Assembly (NCBI GenBank): GCA_040081265.1
Contig: JBEBGV010000020.1
Coordinates: 1 to 64,000, forward strand
Direction: 5' to 3'
Source of the DNA: JBEBGV01 sp040081265
GTDB taxonomy: Bacteria > Acidobacteriota > Vicinamibacteria > Vicinamibacterales > UBA2999
Length of the DNA stretch: 64,000 nucleotides
The position numbers and the translations under genes were made by a program. Positions 7,871 to 17,100 of this stretch are shown here, in pieces (the stretch's first letter is position 1; every line of letters begins with the position of its first letter). The notes under the pieces were generated by a model, which saw only the letters and a list, made by a program, of their open reading frames with translations, was not told the origin of the DNA and ran no database searches.

Positions 7871-8269
7871 ATGATGCGCCGCCAGTGGCAGAGAGCGGCT
7901 GCGGCCAAAGTCTTCATGCTAGAGCGGTCTGCGCAGCGGGAATAGGGAGCCAACTCACTGCACTTCCGCCTCCCACCCAAGGAGCGCCCACCAGTGCGCC
8001 CACCAGCCACGAGACTTCGGGAGATTTGCTGAGACTTTCAGCGACTTCTAGAGACGGCGTCGCGGGCGCCACGGTCAGAAACACTCAATGAATACGGACA
8101 TGAACTGCGAATTTCCAGAGTTTCTTCGATCTTTTGCCGGAGGATAGTTGGCGTAATGTTGATGCGGGTGAACGAGAGGTGCGCCCACCAGCTGCGCCCA
8201 TCGCGGACGGCGATGAGTGCGGGCGCGTCATCGCTCAAGCTATTCGCACTCCGGGGATCCCGGTACGAT
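7871..8269. other. Non-coding or decayed stretch
   Basis: A minus-strand frame (8038-8283) contains a mildly protein-like run ('WWAHLSFTRINITPTILRQK') but no family, start or ribosome site I can support. Several short repeats such as 'ggagcgcccaccag/tgcgcccaccag' occur near 7980-8010. I call no gene here. Confidence 0.35.
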
Positions 8270-8545
8270 TCAGTCGCCGGCATAGCTCGCGCTTAACCAA
8301 GTGAGTCGGGTGCCGGTCGCCGCCGCCAGCTTTTCGAGCGTCTGCGTCGAGGGCCGTCCGCGTCCACTCTCCAGCCGCGCCGTCGTCTCCATGCGGGTCG
8401 CGAGCTGCGCTTGCGTCAATCCGGCCTTCGCCCGCGCGGCAATGACGGCGCGGGCGAGCGCGAACTCTGGCGCGAGGGCCGCGTGGGCCTTCCGGTAGGC
8501 GGGGGCCCTCATCCGTTTCTCATGCAGCTGTTTGACGGTACTCAT
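8270..8545 (-). CDS. HigA-like XRE antitoxin with a shortened helix-turn-helix
   Basis: 91 residues with an XRE-type domain: 'ARAKAGLTQAQLATRM', then 'ARLESGRGRPSTQTLEKLAAATGTRL'. In related antitoxins about four more residues (often QSAV or similar) lie between the 'TT' and 'ARLESG'; here the sequence is 'METTARLESG'. That removes part of the recognition helix and may abolish DNA binding. The ATG at 8545 overlaps the stop of an upstream toxin-like frame (ATGA), the usual layout of higBA-type operons, but that toxin is only a remnant. Confidence 0.75.
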   Translation of the reverse strand: MSTVKQLHEKRMRAPAYRKAHAALAPEFALARAVIAARAKAGLTQAQLATRMETTARLESGRGRPSTQTLEKLAAATGTRLTWLSASYAGD

Positions 8546-8672
8546 GGCCTTACCTCCTCGGCACGTCGCAGAGCGAGGTCAATTTCACGGGTGGGCGTCG
8601 TTTCGTTGCACCAAACGCCGTGCTTCGTGTTCCAGCAGATCACGCCACTGTGTGAGCGGTAATAGTGGGTGT
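8542..8672 (-). pseudogene. HigB/RelE-like toxin remnant
   Basis: The frame ending in the TGA at 8544-8542 reads 'TPTREIDLALRRAEEV', the usual C-terminal helix of HigB/gp49-type toxins. The preceding residues only vaguely resemble the family's beta strands and no start codon or complete toxin is present. The stop overlaps the antitoxin ATG. I take it as a truncated toxin that left its partner behind. Confidence 0.5.
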
Positions 8673-8755
8673 GCCACCGACCGGAGGTCGCCGGCGGCGA
8701 GGCGGTCGCGGCCCGAGCGATTGGCGATTCTCGATCGGGCCGCCGCGCCCGATGG

Positions 8756-9034
8756 TCAGCCCTTGATGATGTTGTGAACCTCGAAGATGTCCGGCGGGTT
8801 GGCGAACTGGATGCCGGCGCCGGCGAGGATCGGCATCAGACGCTTGCCGAAGGCCTCGAACTGCTCCCGCGAGTTCCAGATCTCGCTGACCTTAAGGTTG
8901 GCATCCGAACCGAAGCAGACATGGTAGTCGAGTCCGGCCGGTGGCCATTCGCCGGCGTTTTCGATTTGGCGAATCGTCTCGTCGTACTTCTTGGCGGTGA
9001 GGGCGGTGGGGCTGAAGCGAACAACAATGCTCAT
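8756..9034 (-). CDS. Small dimeric alpha-beta-barrel-like conserved protein
   Basis: 92 residues. The N-terminus 'MSIVVRFSPTALTAKKYDE', the central 'HVCFGSDANLKVSEIWNS' and the C-terminal 'EVHNIIKG' match a widespread family of small ABM-like proteins of unknown substrate. GGAGG lies about 10 nt before the ATG at 9034. The gene is complete and probably functional although it sits in a decayed neighbourhood. No pathway partner is visible. Confidence 0.75.
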   Translation of the reverse strand: MSIVVRFSPTALTAKKYDETIRQIENAGEWPPAGLDYHVCFGSDANLKVSEIWNSREQFEAFGKRLMPILAGAGIQFANPPDIFEVHNIIKG

Positions 9035-9380
9035 GATCTGAACCTCCGTGATTGGGGTCGCGAATAGAGCCGCTGTGATCGTGAAGCGACACGTCGCCGC
9101 TCCAAATCATACGACCGCAGCGGTGTGGGGAGCGGATCGGTCCTCAGTGACAGTGTAGACGGATACTGTGCCACGCACCGCCCTCCTCTTCACCGTCGCA
9201 AGACCGATGATCGCTGCTGCGTCCGGTGAACATCCCATGTGCCTGGACCGGCGCAAGGGACAGACGAGCGATCGACGCAAATCGAGACTGGCGTCAGTGA
9301 TTTTTCGGGTGGGCGTCGAAGCTGCATGATCCCAGTCGCGGCTGGCCATTACTGATCGAAGTAGCCAAAATGTTCTGGCC
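9035..9380. other. Intergenic, nothing recognised
   Basis: Both strands lack a convincing gene. This is the promoter side of two divergent genes (8756-9034 minus and 9381 plus), but I see no clear -35/-10 pair. Confidence 0.4.
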
Positions 9381-10043
9381 ATGCCGCAGACCCTCTCTCT
9401 CACAGCTGAGACGGGACGACTGTTGAACGTACGTCAGGCTGCCACTTACCTCGGCCTCAGTGCCTGGACGATTCGTGACCTGATTGCATCCGGGTACTTG
9501 GCGCGCATCATGTTGCCAAGCTCGCGGAACCATGGCGAACCGACCCGACGAGTCCTCGTGGATCGCCTCGATCTTGACGCGCTCATCGAACGCTTCCGTG
9601 AAACCGCACCACCGTACCCTACGGAGGAGCGAACTCACGGGCTCCGTGAGCACTTCACACAGCGAGGCCAGACAGGCGCGCAGAAGGGGCGAGCGAACTC
9701 GACGCGACCGGCCACTCAGCCCGTCCGTGCCGAGGAACCGACTCCCCTTCCACCGGTCGGCAAGGCGCCACACGTGCCGAGCACCGACATCCGCCAACCT
9801 GTGGACCTGCAACGCGAACAGGATGAGTACTGGTGTCGGGCCTTTCGGAATGGCGTGGACACGAAGGGACTGTTCAGGTGTTGTCTCTGGCAGCTCCTTC
9901 ACTATGAGCGGGAGCGCGGTCCACACGTCGCCAACGGCACGCAGGTCACCTGCCCCTATTGCCAAACGGCGATGGTCTTTCGACGGAGCAGTTGGGAAAG
10001 CGCCGCGACGCCTGAGCCTGTCCGCCGTCGGCGGCGTTCGTGA
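9381..10043 (+). CDS. Excisionase-type HTH protein with a C-terminal CPYC zinc-ribbon-like end
   Basis: 220 residues. Positions 13-55 form a MerR/excisionase-type helix-turn-helix: 'RLLNVRQAATYLGLSAWTIRDLI', then a basic strand and 'RVLVDRLDLDALIERF'. A long proline- and charge-rich linker follows. The end has cysteines in 'FRCCLW' and 'TCPYCQT', which could bind zinc. Proteins of this kind are common cargo of integrative elements and may act in excision or regulation. The next gene follows 45 nt downstream, so the two may be co-transcribed. Confidence 0.65.
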   Translation: MPQTLSLTAETGRLLNVRQAATYLGLSAWTIRDLIASGYLARIMLPSSRNHGEPTRRVLVDRLDLDALIERFRETAPPYPTEERTHGLREHFTQRGQTGAQKGRANSTRPATQPVRAEEPTPLPPVGKAPHVPSTDIRQPVDLQREQDEYWCRAFRNGVDTKGLFRCCLWQLLHYERERGPHVANGTQVTCPYCQTAMVFRRSSWESAATPEPVRRRRRS

Positions 10044-10088
10044 GATACGCTCGCGCGCGGCCGCTGTGACTTGGAGAAAGAACTGCCG

Positions 10089-10859
10089 ATGGCTGCATCA
10101 CGCAAACAATCAGTAAAGGTGGCGTTCTGTGCACCTCCAGGGGAAGACCTCGAACCGCTTCGCGCCTTAGCGAAGGCGAGAGGGTGGAGCGACTCCGGGT
10201 CTCTCTATCAGCCAGAGCAGTGGCGCGAGCTCGTGCGAGACGCCAAACGACGTAAGTTCACGACCGTCTGCGCCAGCGTAGGCGGGCTTCACTGGCTCGC
10301 CGAGGTCGTGCCGGTGCCGAAGCCAGCGCGTCCTCAGCCGGAACCGAGATCGGAGGTGGCAACAGAACCGGTTCCTGCGATCTACGCCGTCGTGGCTGAG
10401 CGAACTCGGGAGCTCACAGGCGACGAGCGAGCGGCCAGCACCGAGGCGATCGCCCAATCATTATTGCGGGATGGTCTGGCCACCGGTTCACTGGCCGACA
10501 TAAAGAAGACGGTCCGTCAAGCGCTGTTGAGTACAGGCGCGTTCTGCGTCACCAATTCGGAAACAAACGAGGAGCCACTGTGGAGGCCGTGGAAGGCGAC
10601 GTCGACCTCTGAAGCGCATCCCTCCGGAGGACGCCTGATTCAGACACAGGTGCTGTCCTCGACTGGCGTGCCATGCACCGTCAGTATGCTCACCAAGCCG
10701 CTCACGCCAGAGTTGCTTCGGGAGGTCGTGGACATGCTCGACGCTACGGTGGCTCGCAAGAAGGAGACTCCTCAAGGCACAGCCGCTGAGCCGCCCTCCG
10801 TTCCTTCGAAGACAACCACCGTCACCGACCCATCGTCGTCGCGAAAAGGTCGGCCATAG
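10089..10859 (+). CDS. Hypothetical protein with a resolvase-like N-terminus lacking the catalytic serine
   Basis: About 256 residues from ATG 10089 (GGAG 13 nt upstream). The first 70 residues follow the outline of a serine-recombinase fold: 'VKVAFCAPPGEDLEPLRALAKARGW', an acidic/tyrosine segment, then 'RELVRDAKRRKFTTVCASVGGLHW'. The R-x-S active-site motif normally near residue 10 is replaced by 'CAPP', so it could not cut DNA. The middle (about 110-165) is helical and the C-terminus is low-complexity. The function is unknown; the fold assignment is tentative. Confidence 0.6.
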   Translation: MAASRKQSVKVAFCAPPGEDLEPLRALAKARGWSDSGSLYQPEQWRELVRDAKRRKFTTVCASVGGLHWLAEVVPVPKPARPQPEPRSEVATEPVPAIYAVVAERTRELTGDERAASTEAIAQSLLRDGLATGSLADIKKTVRQALLSTGAFCVTNSETNEEPLWRPWKATSTSEAHPSGGRLIQTQVLSSTGVPCTVSMLTKPLTPELLREVVDMLDATVARKKETPQGTAAEPPSVPSKTTTVTDPSSSRKGRP

Positions 10860-11086
10860 GCGCTCGGCGTAGTGGCGACCGATTGTCGGGTCCTGCCCAC
10901 AGCCCGGATAGATCTGGGGAGGTTTACCGATCAGGCCCAATCGGGGCCATCGGTTCAAGTACAGCCACGAGCTTCGGCAGGTCTTCGCTGACAACCTGCC
11001 AGATGATGTCTTCGTCAACACCGAGATAGTCCATGCCGCAGAAGGTCTATCGGAAGGGCAGGATTCGGACGGGCACGGACGCCGCC
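10860..11086. other. Intergenic, nothing recognised
   Basis: No coding frame or obvious repeat; it separates convergent genes. Confidence 0.4.
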
Positions 11087-11840
11087 CTACGTCAAGATGT
11101 GGACATCCGCGCGAGCGGGCAGCAACAGCGGCGAGTCGTAGGGCTGGACGTCGAGCGTGTGCTTCGGTTCCGTCGGCCAGTAGTACTGATCGCCCTGCAG
11201 GCCGATGTTCTCCGCGCGGTTGAGGATCGGGGCGATTCGGTCGTAGAACGTCATGTCGCGCCCGTCAGGCGGCAGCAGCACAATGTGCTGCCCCATCCAT
11301 ACGGCGACGCCTTCAAGCTCGCGGGGCCGCCGAACGTAGAGCAGCTCGCGCGACTTGCGGGACGCTGCGACATTCCGCAGCTTGAAGTGCGGGATGATCG
11401 CTTCGTCGTAGCGCTCCAACTGACGCAGCACGATTCGGAGGCCTGGCGCAAACGCGTACATGTAGCCCCAGGCCGCGAATGCCACCATGTAGGCCGACTT
11501 CAGCCACGAAACATCTGCCCGGCGGCGCTTGGCCTCATCCCATTTGAGCGTTAGGGGGAGATTCGCCCTCGCCACCGGGTCTTTCGTATCGAAGACTTCG
11601 TTGAATCGCACCGTCGTCGCCGGGTTGTTCTGGTTCTCTGGGATGCTGAAGTGCCTGCCGCCCTGGCGAATCTCCTGATACGCGTTGACCTGGACGCCTC
11701 TGATCGCGATCGTGCAATGGCTCACCAACTGACTGTCGAATCGGGCCAGCGACGCATCAACCGCGCTTCCGAGCGAGTTGTTGCAAGGCTTGCACGTTAG
11801 CGCGACGGGCTTGCCGCCGTAGGACTTCGGCGGGGCGGTG
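11087..11840 (-). pseudogene. HNH-endonuclease-like protein, N-terminus missing
   Basis: The minus frame stays open upstream of the apparent start. Between about 11840 and 11740 it reads 'PPKSYGGKPVALTCKPCNN' and 'LGSAVDASLARFD', the HNH/zinc-finger-like signature of a common mobile-element endonuclease family (P-P-K-S...C-x2-C-N-N...D). The remaining 210 residues are the family's variable C-terminal part. Sequence before 'PPKS', which should hold the first part of the HNH fold, is cut off where a PepSY gene fragment begins on the opposite strand (about 11848). It is therefore truncated. Confidence 0.65.
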
Positions 11841-11847
11841 CCGCGTC

Positions 11848-12431
11848 CCGAGCGTCGACACCAGCCCTATGCCGTGACCGGTCGCGGTGGCAGCAATCGC
11901 GTCCTCATTGCGGCCCAGACGATGCATCCGCGAACCGAGCGATTCAGCACCCTTTCGCTGTTGGAACGACTCAAGCACGCATTTCCCGACACACCCATTC
12001 AGGTTGCCGAGCTGCTCTCGGACTACGACTCCTACTACTATTCTCGCGGCCGGCGGACGCCGCTTCCGATCTTGCGCGTCAAGTTCAGCGATCCCGCTGA
12101 GACGTGGTTCTACATCGATCCGGAGATGAGCCAGGTCGTCGCACAGGTGCACCGCCTCAACCGCGTTGAACGCTGGCTGTACAACGGACTTCACAGCCTG
12201 GACTTTGCCTTCTGGTACAACCAACGCCCCCTGTGGGACATCGGCATGATCGCCTTGCTGCTAGGTGGGCTCACATCAAGCACGATCGGTTTCTGTTTCG
12301 GCATCAAGCGGGTTCGCCGTGGGCTCGGTCGCTCAGTGCCAATACCGCCGCCCGCGTTGCCTCGGACAGCATTTCCGGTCGATGCTGCCCTTGCGGAACA
12401 CCGCTCGGCAGCACCCCGAGAGAGCACTTAG
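11848..12431 (+). pseudogene. PepSY membrane protein, C-terminal fragment (copy of the 55528-57069 gene)
   Basis: Protein similarity to the intact PepSY protein at 55528-57069 begins at its 'HQPYGV' (here 'HQPYAV') and continues almost unbroken, including 'DYDSYYYSRG', 'DPAETWFYIDP', 'QVHRLNRVERWLYNGLHSLD' and 'RPLWDIGMI'. About 340 N-terminal residues are absent and the last 35 residues are unrelated, so only the last PepSY domain and one membrane helix remain. It abuts the truncated HNH gene, marking a recombination junction at the left edge of the uptake island. Confidence 0.85.
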
Positions 12432-12469
12432 CGGCAGGTCGGATACTGCCGTTCAGCGGCGTCGTGGCC

Positions 12470-14185
12470 CTACGCCCAAGTGTGGGAAGGGACGGCACGC
12501 GAGGTCGCGGCGAGGTGCAGCAGTGATTGGTCGCCGAGATCACCGAGCCGCGTCCAGACGCCGCCCATCGCGTCAGCCAGTTCTCGTGGCTTGCCGGTTG
12601 CGTTCACCACGTCCTCGGAGTCAATCACCAGGCTCGGACACCTGATGGCCTTCGCGGCTGCGACCGCGTCAGCCCAGGGATCGTCGGTCCTACTCGGCAC
12701 GTTGGCATGGCCATCGGTCACGACAATCACCACCGCCGCATCGTTGATGTACGTCGCGGCGAGTTCGATCCCGTGTGCAAGCGGTGTACGTCCCCCGGTC
12801 GGCAGGTACTCGATGGCGCGACGGGCGTCATCGACGATGGGCGTAGGCTCGAGGAGAACCTGGGCAGAGGCTCCACGGCACACGATCAGAACCACTTCAT
12901 CGTGACGGCCGTCCGCGTGCTCGAGCACACCACTCACAATCCCCTTAACTGCTCGCATACGCTCTCGAACGGCATGCGATCCACTCGAGTCAACAACGAA
13001 GACATAGCGCGTCCCGCGACGAGGCGCCCGCACTCGTTCGTGCAGGTCGTCAACCGTGACCTGTTCCGCACCGCGTGAGACGGCCTGACGCAGAGACGCG
13101 CGAGCGTCGAGTTCCTTCGGGGCAGCGGTCCGTCGTGAGGCGACGGCCACACCGCGGCGTGCCAGCTCACCGCCGGCCGCTCCACCCGGCGTCTCCGCGG
13201 TCTTCTGGACCACGAGGCGCGGAACCTGTTGCTGGCTCGAGGCGAAGACACGTTCGACGTCGTCGTGGGGCGATGGATTCTCGGCGACGTCCTTGTCTCG
13301 CTCGTGACCGGACGCGCTCTCAGGCGGCGGCGACTGTGACCGGCGGCTTGTTCGGTGCGCGAGCGCCAGACGGATGACCGCCTCGACATGCGCCTCTTCG
13401 ACGCTGGTCTTCCCTTCCAACGCTGCGAGGGCTCGGCTCCCGCGCACCACGGCGAGATCCGCGCGCAACGAGCGAACCCCCCGCTCAGCTATCCTCGCAG
13501 AGATCATCTCGAGCAGCGGACGCGTCAACGTCACATCCAGCGATCGCCCGCGCGCCTGATTGAGCTCGTCGGCCAGCCGTGCCTGCTGCGCGGACCAGAC
13601 TCCTGCGAACGACACGGGATCACGGTCGTACTCGAGGCGACGGGCAATGACCTCGCTCCTGAGACGGGGCTCCATCGGTGCTGATACGTCGACAGCGAAG
13701 GCGAATCGATCCAGCAGCTGAGGGCGCAGGGCTCCCTCCTCCGGGTTCATCGACCCGACCAGGACAAAGTCGGTCTCGTGCGTGACGCTGAATCCTTCAC
13801 GCTCCACCACGTGCAGGCCGCTCGCGACCGTGTCGAGCAGCGCATCGGCCAAGTGATCGGCCAGCAGATTCACCTCATCGATGTAGAGGACGCCGCCGTG
13901 GGCGTCGCTGAGAAGACCCGGCTTGAGCGCAGGTTCCCCTTTCAACGCTCGTTCGATGTCCAGGCCCCCAAGGAGCCGATCCTCGGTCGCGCCGATTGGG
14001 AGGTTCACGAACGGGGCGCCCTGCGCCAGCAGATCCACCAACCCACGGGCGGCCGTACTCTTGCCGGCACCCCTGTCTCCTCTGATGAGCACACTGAGCC
14101 GGCGATCGATGGCGGCCAATCGCAAGGCCAACGTCAGATCGTCTAAACCAACGAGGGCGGAGAAAGGGAATAGAGGTGGTCTCAT
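12470..14185 (-). CDS. ChlI-ChlD (BchI/BchD) fusion, chelatase AAA+/VWA subunit
   Basis: 571 residues. The N-terminal AAA+ domain has Walker A 'GDRGAGKS' (36-43) and Walker B 'LYIDEVN' (about 100-106), then 'GSMNPEEG'. After an acidic/proline-rich linker comes a VWA domain with the MIDAS motif 'DSSGS' near residue 400. In Mg- and Co-chelatases such subunits hydrolyse ATP to drive the large metal-inserting subunit. Its ATG overlaps the stop of cobN (ATGA at 14182-14185), so it is the partner of CobN here, replacing separate CobS/CobT. It is the last gene of the riboswitch-headed operon starting at 21868. Confidence 0.9.
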   Translation of the reverse strand: MRPPLFPFSALVGLDDLTLALRLAAIDRRLSVLIRGDRGAGKSTAARGLVDLLAQGAPFVNLPIGATEDRLLGGLDIERALKGEPALKPGLLSDAHGGVLYIDEVNLLADHLADALLDTVASGLHVVEREGFSVTHETDFVLVGSMNPEEGALRPQLLDRFAFAVDVSAPMEPRLRSEVIARRLEYDRDPVSFAGVWSAQQARLADELNQARGRSLDVTLTRPLLEMISARIAERGVRSLRADLAVVRGSRALAALEGKTSVEEAHVEAVIRLALAHRTSRRSQSPPPESASGHERDKDVAENPSPHDDVERVFASSQQQVPRLVVQKTAETPGGAAGGELARRGVAVASRRTAAPKELDARASLRQAVSRGAEQVTVDDLHERVRAPRRGTRYVFVVDSSGSHAVRERMRAVKGIVSGVLEHADGRHDEVVLIVCRGASAQVLLEPTPIVDDARRAIEYLPTGGRTPLAHGIELAATYINDAAVVIVVTDGHANVPSRTDDPWADAVAAAKAIRCPSLVIDSEDVVNATGKPRELADAMGGVWTRLGDLGDQSLLHLAATSRAVPSHTWA

Positions 14186-17100
14186 GGTGTGGTCAACTGG
14201 CGCTCGCTGCGCGCCTCGATCCAGGTCTCGGCCTTGAGGCGGACATCGCGAAGCGCTTTCAGCGTCTCGGGGGCTGGATGCTCCCAGAGGTCGCGTTCAG
14301 CCGCCTCGAGCAGCCGGTCGGCGATTGCCTGAAGAGCCCAAGGGTTCGACTGCTCGAGGAACTGCTGTGTGACGGGTGATAGTGCGTACTCCGCCGCCAA
14401 CCCCTCGTACACAAAATCCGGTGCCACGTGGGCGGTCGCGTCGAATCCGAAGATGTAGTCCACGGTTGTCGTCAACTCGAGCCCACCCTTGTACCCGTGA
14501 CGACGGATGCTGTCGAGCCACTTTGGGTTGACGACACGCGTGCGGTACACCCTCAGCGCCTCTTCACGCAGGTCGCGCACGCACGCGGCATCCGGCCTGG
14601 CGCTGTCGCCGAAGTACGCTCGTGGCTGGCTACCGGTGAGTGAGCGAATGGTGGCGATCATGCCGCCGTGAAACTGGTAGTAATCGTCTGAATCGAAGAT
14701 GTCGTGCTCGCGGTTATCCTGGTTGTGCACGGCCACATCGACCGCTCGGAGCCTCTCAGCAAATACACCGCGGGCATCCACTCCGTCGACGGACCGCCCG
14801 TACGCGTACCCACCCCACTCGATGAACACGTTGGCAAAGTCCTGATCGGTCTGCCAGTGGTGCGTCTCGACCAGTTGCTGGATGCCCGCGCCATAGGCGC
14901 CGGGCTTCGCTCCGAAGATGCGATAGCGCGCAGACGCCTCGATCTCATCCAGCGAGGCGTCGCTCGGCCGTTCGAGATCCGCCAGATAGTGTTTGCGTGG
15001 GTAGTTCTGATCGATCGGTTCGTCGAGCGACACCACCAATTCGACCGCGTGATCCACGAGGGCGATGAGATGGGGGAAGGCATCGCGGAAGAACCCACTG
15101 ATGCGAAGCGTGACGTCGATACGCGGGCGTCCGAGCCGCTCGAGGGGAATGACGGTCACGTCCTGCACCCGCCGCGAGTGAGCATCCCACACCGGCTCGA
15201 CGCCGAGCAGAGTCAGGACTTCGGCAATGTCGTCGCCTTGCGTCCGCATCTGCGACGTCCCCCAGACTCCGATACCGATCATCTCGGGATAGCGGCCTTC
15301 CTGACTCAGGTGACGCTCGAGAACCGCGCGCGCCAGTTGCCCGCCTACCTCCCACGCCGCTTGCGACGGCACCGCTCGCGGATCGACGGAATAGAAGTTG
15401 CGGCCGGTCGGCAGGATGTGCGCCTTTCCCCGGGTTGCGGCGCCGGACGGACCGGGCGGGACGAATCGTCCGCTGAGCGCGTCGAGCACATGGTCGACCT
15501 CATCGGTGACGAGCTCCAGCGCCGGAACGAGCGTGTTGCACGCAAAGCGCAGCGGCGCCGCGACACGGTCGTCGGGAGCCCCGAGCACCGAGGCCACGAG
15601 GTCGTTCACGAGCCGCTCCTGGAAGCCGCCCTGCTCCAGTTCCACAAAGAGCGCGTGCGCCAGATCTTCGAGTCGCGTAATCACATCGGCATGTGTTCGG
15701 CACACAACACCGGCGATTTCGCGTTCCGGGTTCAGGCGCGCGCCCACCGCGTTGAGGAGGACCGAGAGGTCTAACCCGAACGCTGCGGCCAGACTCGCTT
15801 GTAAGCCTGGCACCGTGGCGTTCGGCAGACGAGTCAGCGCACGCAGCGTGTCAGGCAGCGCGGGCATGGCACCGAGCGTGTGGAGCCCGTCGCGAATCTG
15901 GGCGGTTCCCAACTCGCAGAGATACCCGTCAAGGTCCTCCACCAGATGGGCCACCTCATTGCCGCTCATCTCGGCCAACGTGACCGGCACGCCTTCTGGA
16001 GACAGCTCATCGTCCCATTCGTGGGTGTGCGTCTCGTGGTCTCGCGTGAGCATCGATCGCAGGTCGAGGTCTGCCTGAAGGTGCGTCTGCTGGATGAGTG
16101 TCCAGATCTGTTGCTGGATGATCGGCAACTTCGACGGATCCAGCTTCTCGACCGCGTAGTACTCGTTCACCAGATCGTTCAGCGAGGCGAGCGGACCGTA
16201 GGCATCCGCGTTTGTCATCGCCGGCATCAGATGATCGACGATCACCGCATGCGCCCGACGTTTGGCCTGACTCCCTTCGCCTGGGTCGTTGATGATGAAC
16301 GGATAGATGAGCGGCACATCACCAAGAAGCACATCGGGAAAGCATTCGCTCGACAGCCCAATGCCCTTCCCTGGGAGCCACTCCAGCGTGCCGTGCTTGC
16401 CCACGTGCACAATGGCATCGGCGCCCCATCCGCCCTCGGCCAGTGGCAGCGACAGCCAGCGATAGAACGCGGCGTAGTGATGGGGCGGCGGCAGGTCGGG
16501 TGCGTGATAGATGGCGTCGGGGTCCATGCCGTAGCCGCGAGGTGGCTGCAGCGCCACGAGCGCATGACCATAGCTGAGGGCGGCGAACTGATAGTCGTGT
16601 TCGTCGCTCCACGGCTCGGTCGTCGAGCCGAGGACAGCGCGGGCACTCTTGGGAGCAATCTTCTTGTCAATCCGTTTGCCGGCGTCACGACGCGTGTAGC
16701 CACGTCCAGCCGGGGTGCCCCACCAGTCTTCCATTCGCTTTCGAACTGACGAGGGAAAGCGTGAGAACGCCGCGGCATACACGCGTCTCGTCATGCGAGC
16801 GGCTTGCGTTGGATCGAGCGGATGTCGCTCGTCGTAGGCGCCACGCGCCAGAAGCGACGCCATGAGCGCATCGCTCGAGTCAGGGACACCGTCGATGGCA
16901 TAACCGTCGGCGCGCATCGCACGGAGAAGCGCCAAGAGACTGGCCGGCGCATCGAGACCGACGGCATTGCCCACCTGCGACGCCTTCGCCTGCGAGTTTG
17001 TCAGCACGAACGCGACACGGACATCGGCGCGCCTCAGATTGCGCAAACGCGCCAGGCCTGCCGCAAGGCCGGCCACGCGCTCCATGCGGTCGGGATGGGC

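Noticed and set aside
11033..11554. Plus frame of 173 codons
   Set aside because: It is antisense to the HNH-like fragment, whose frame has better composition and a family motif upstream.
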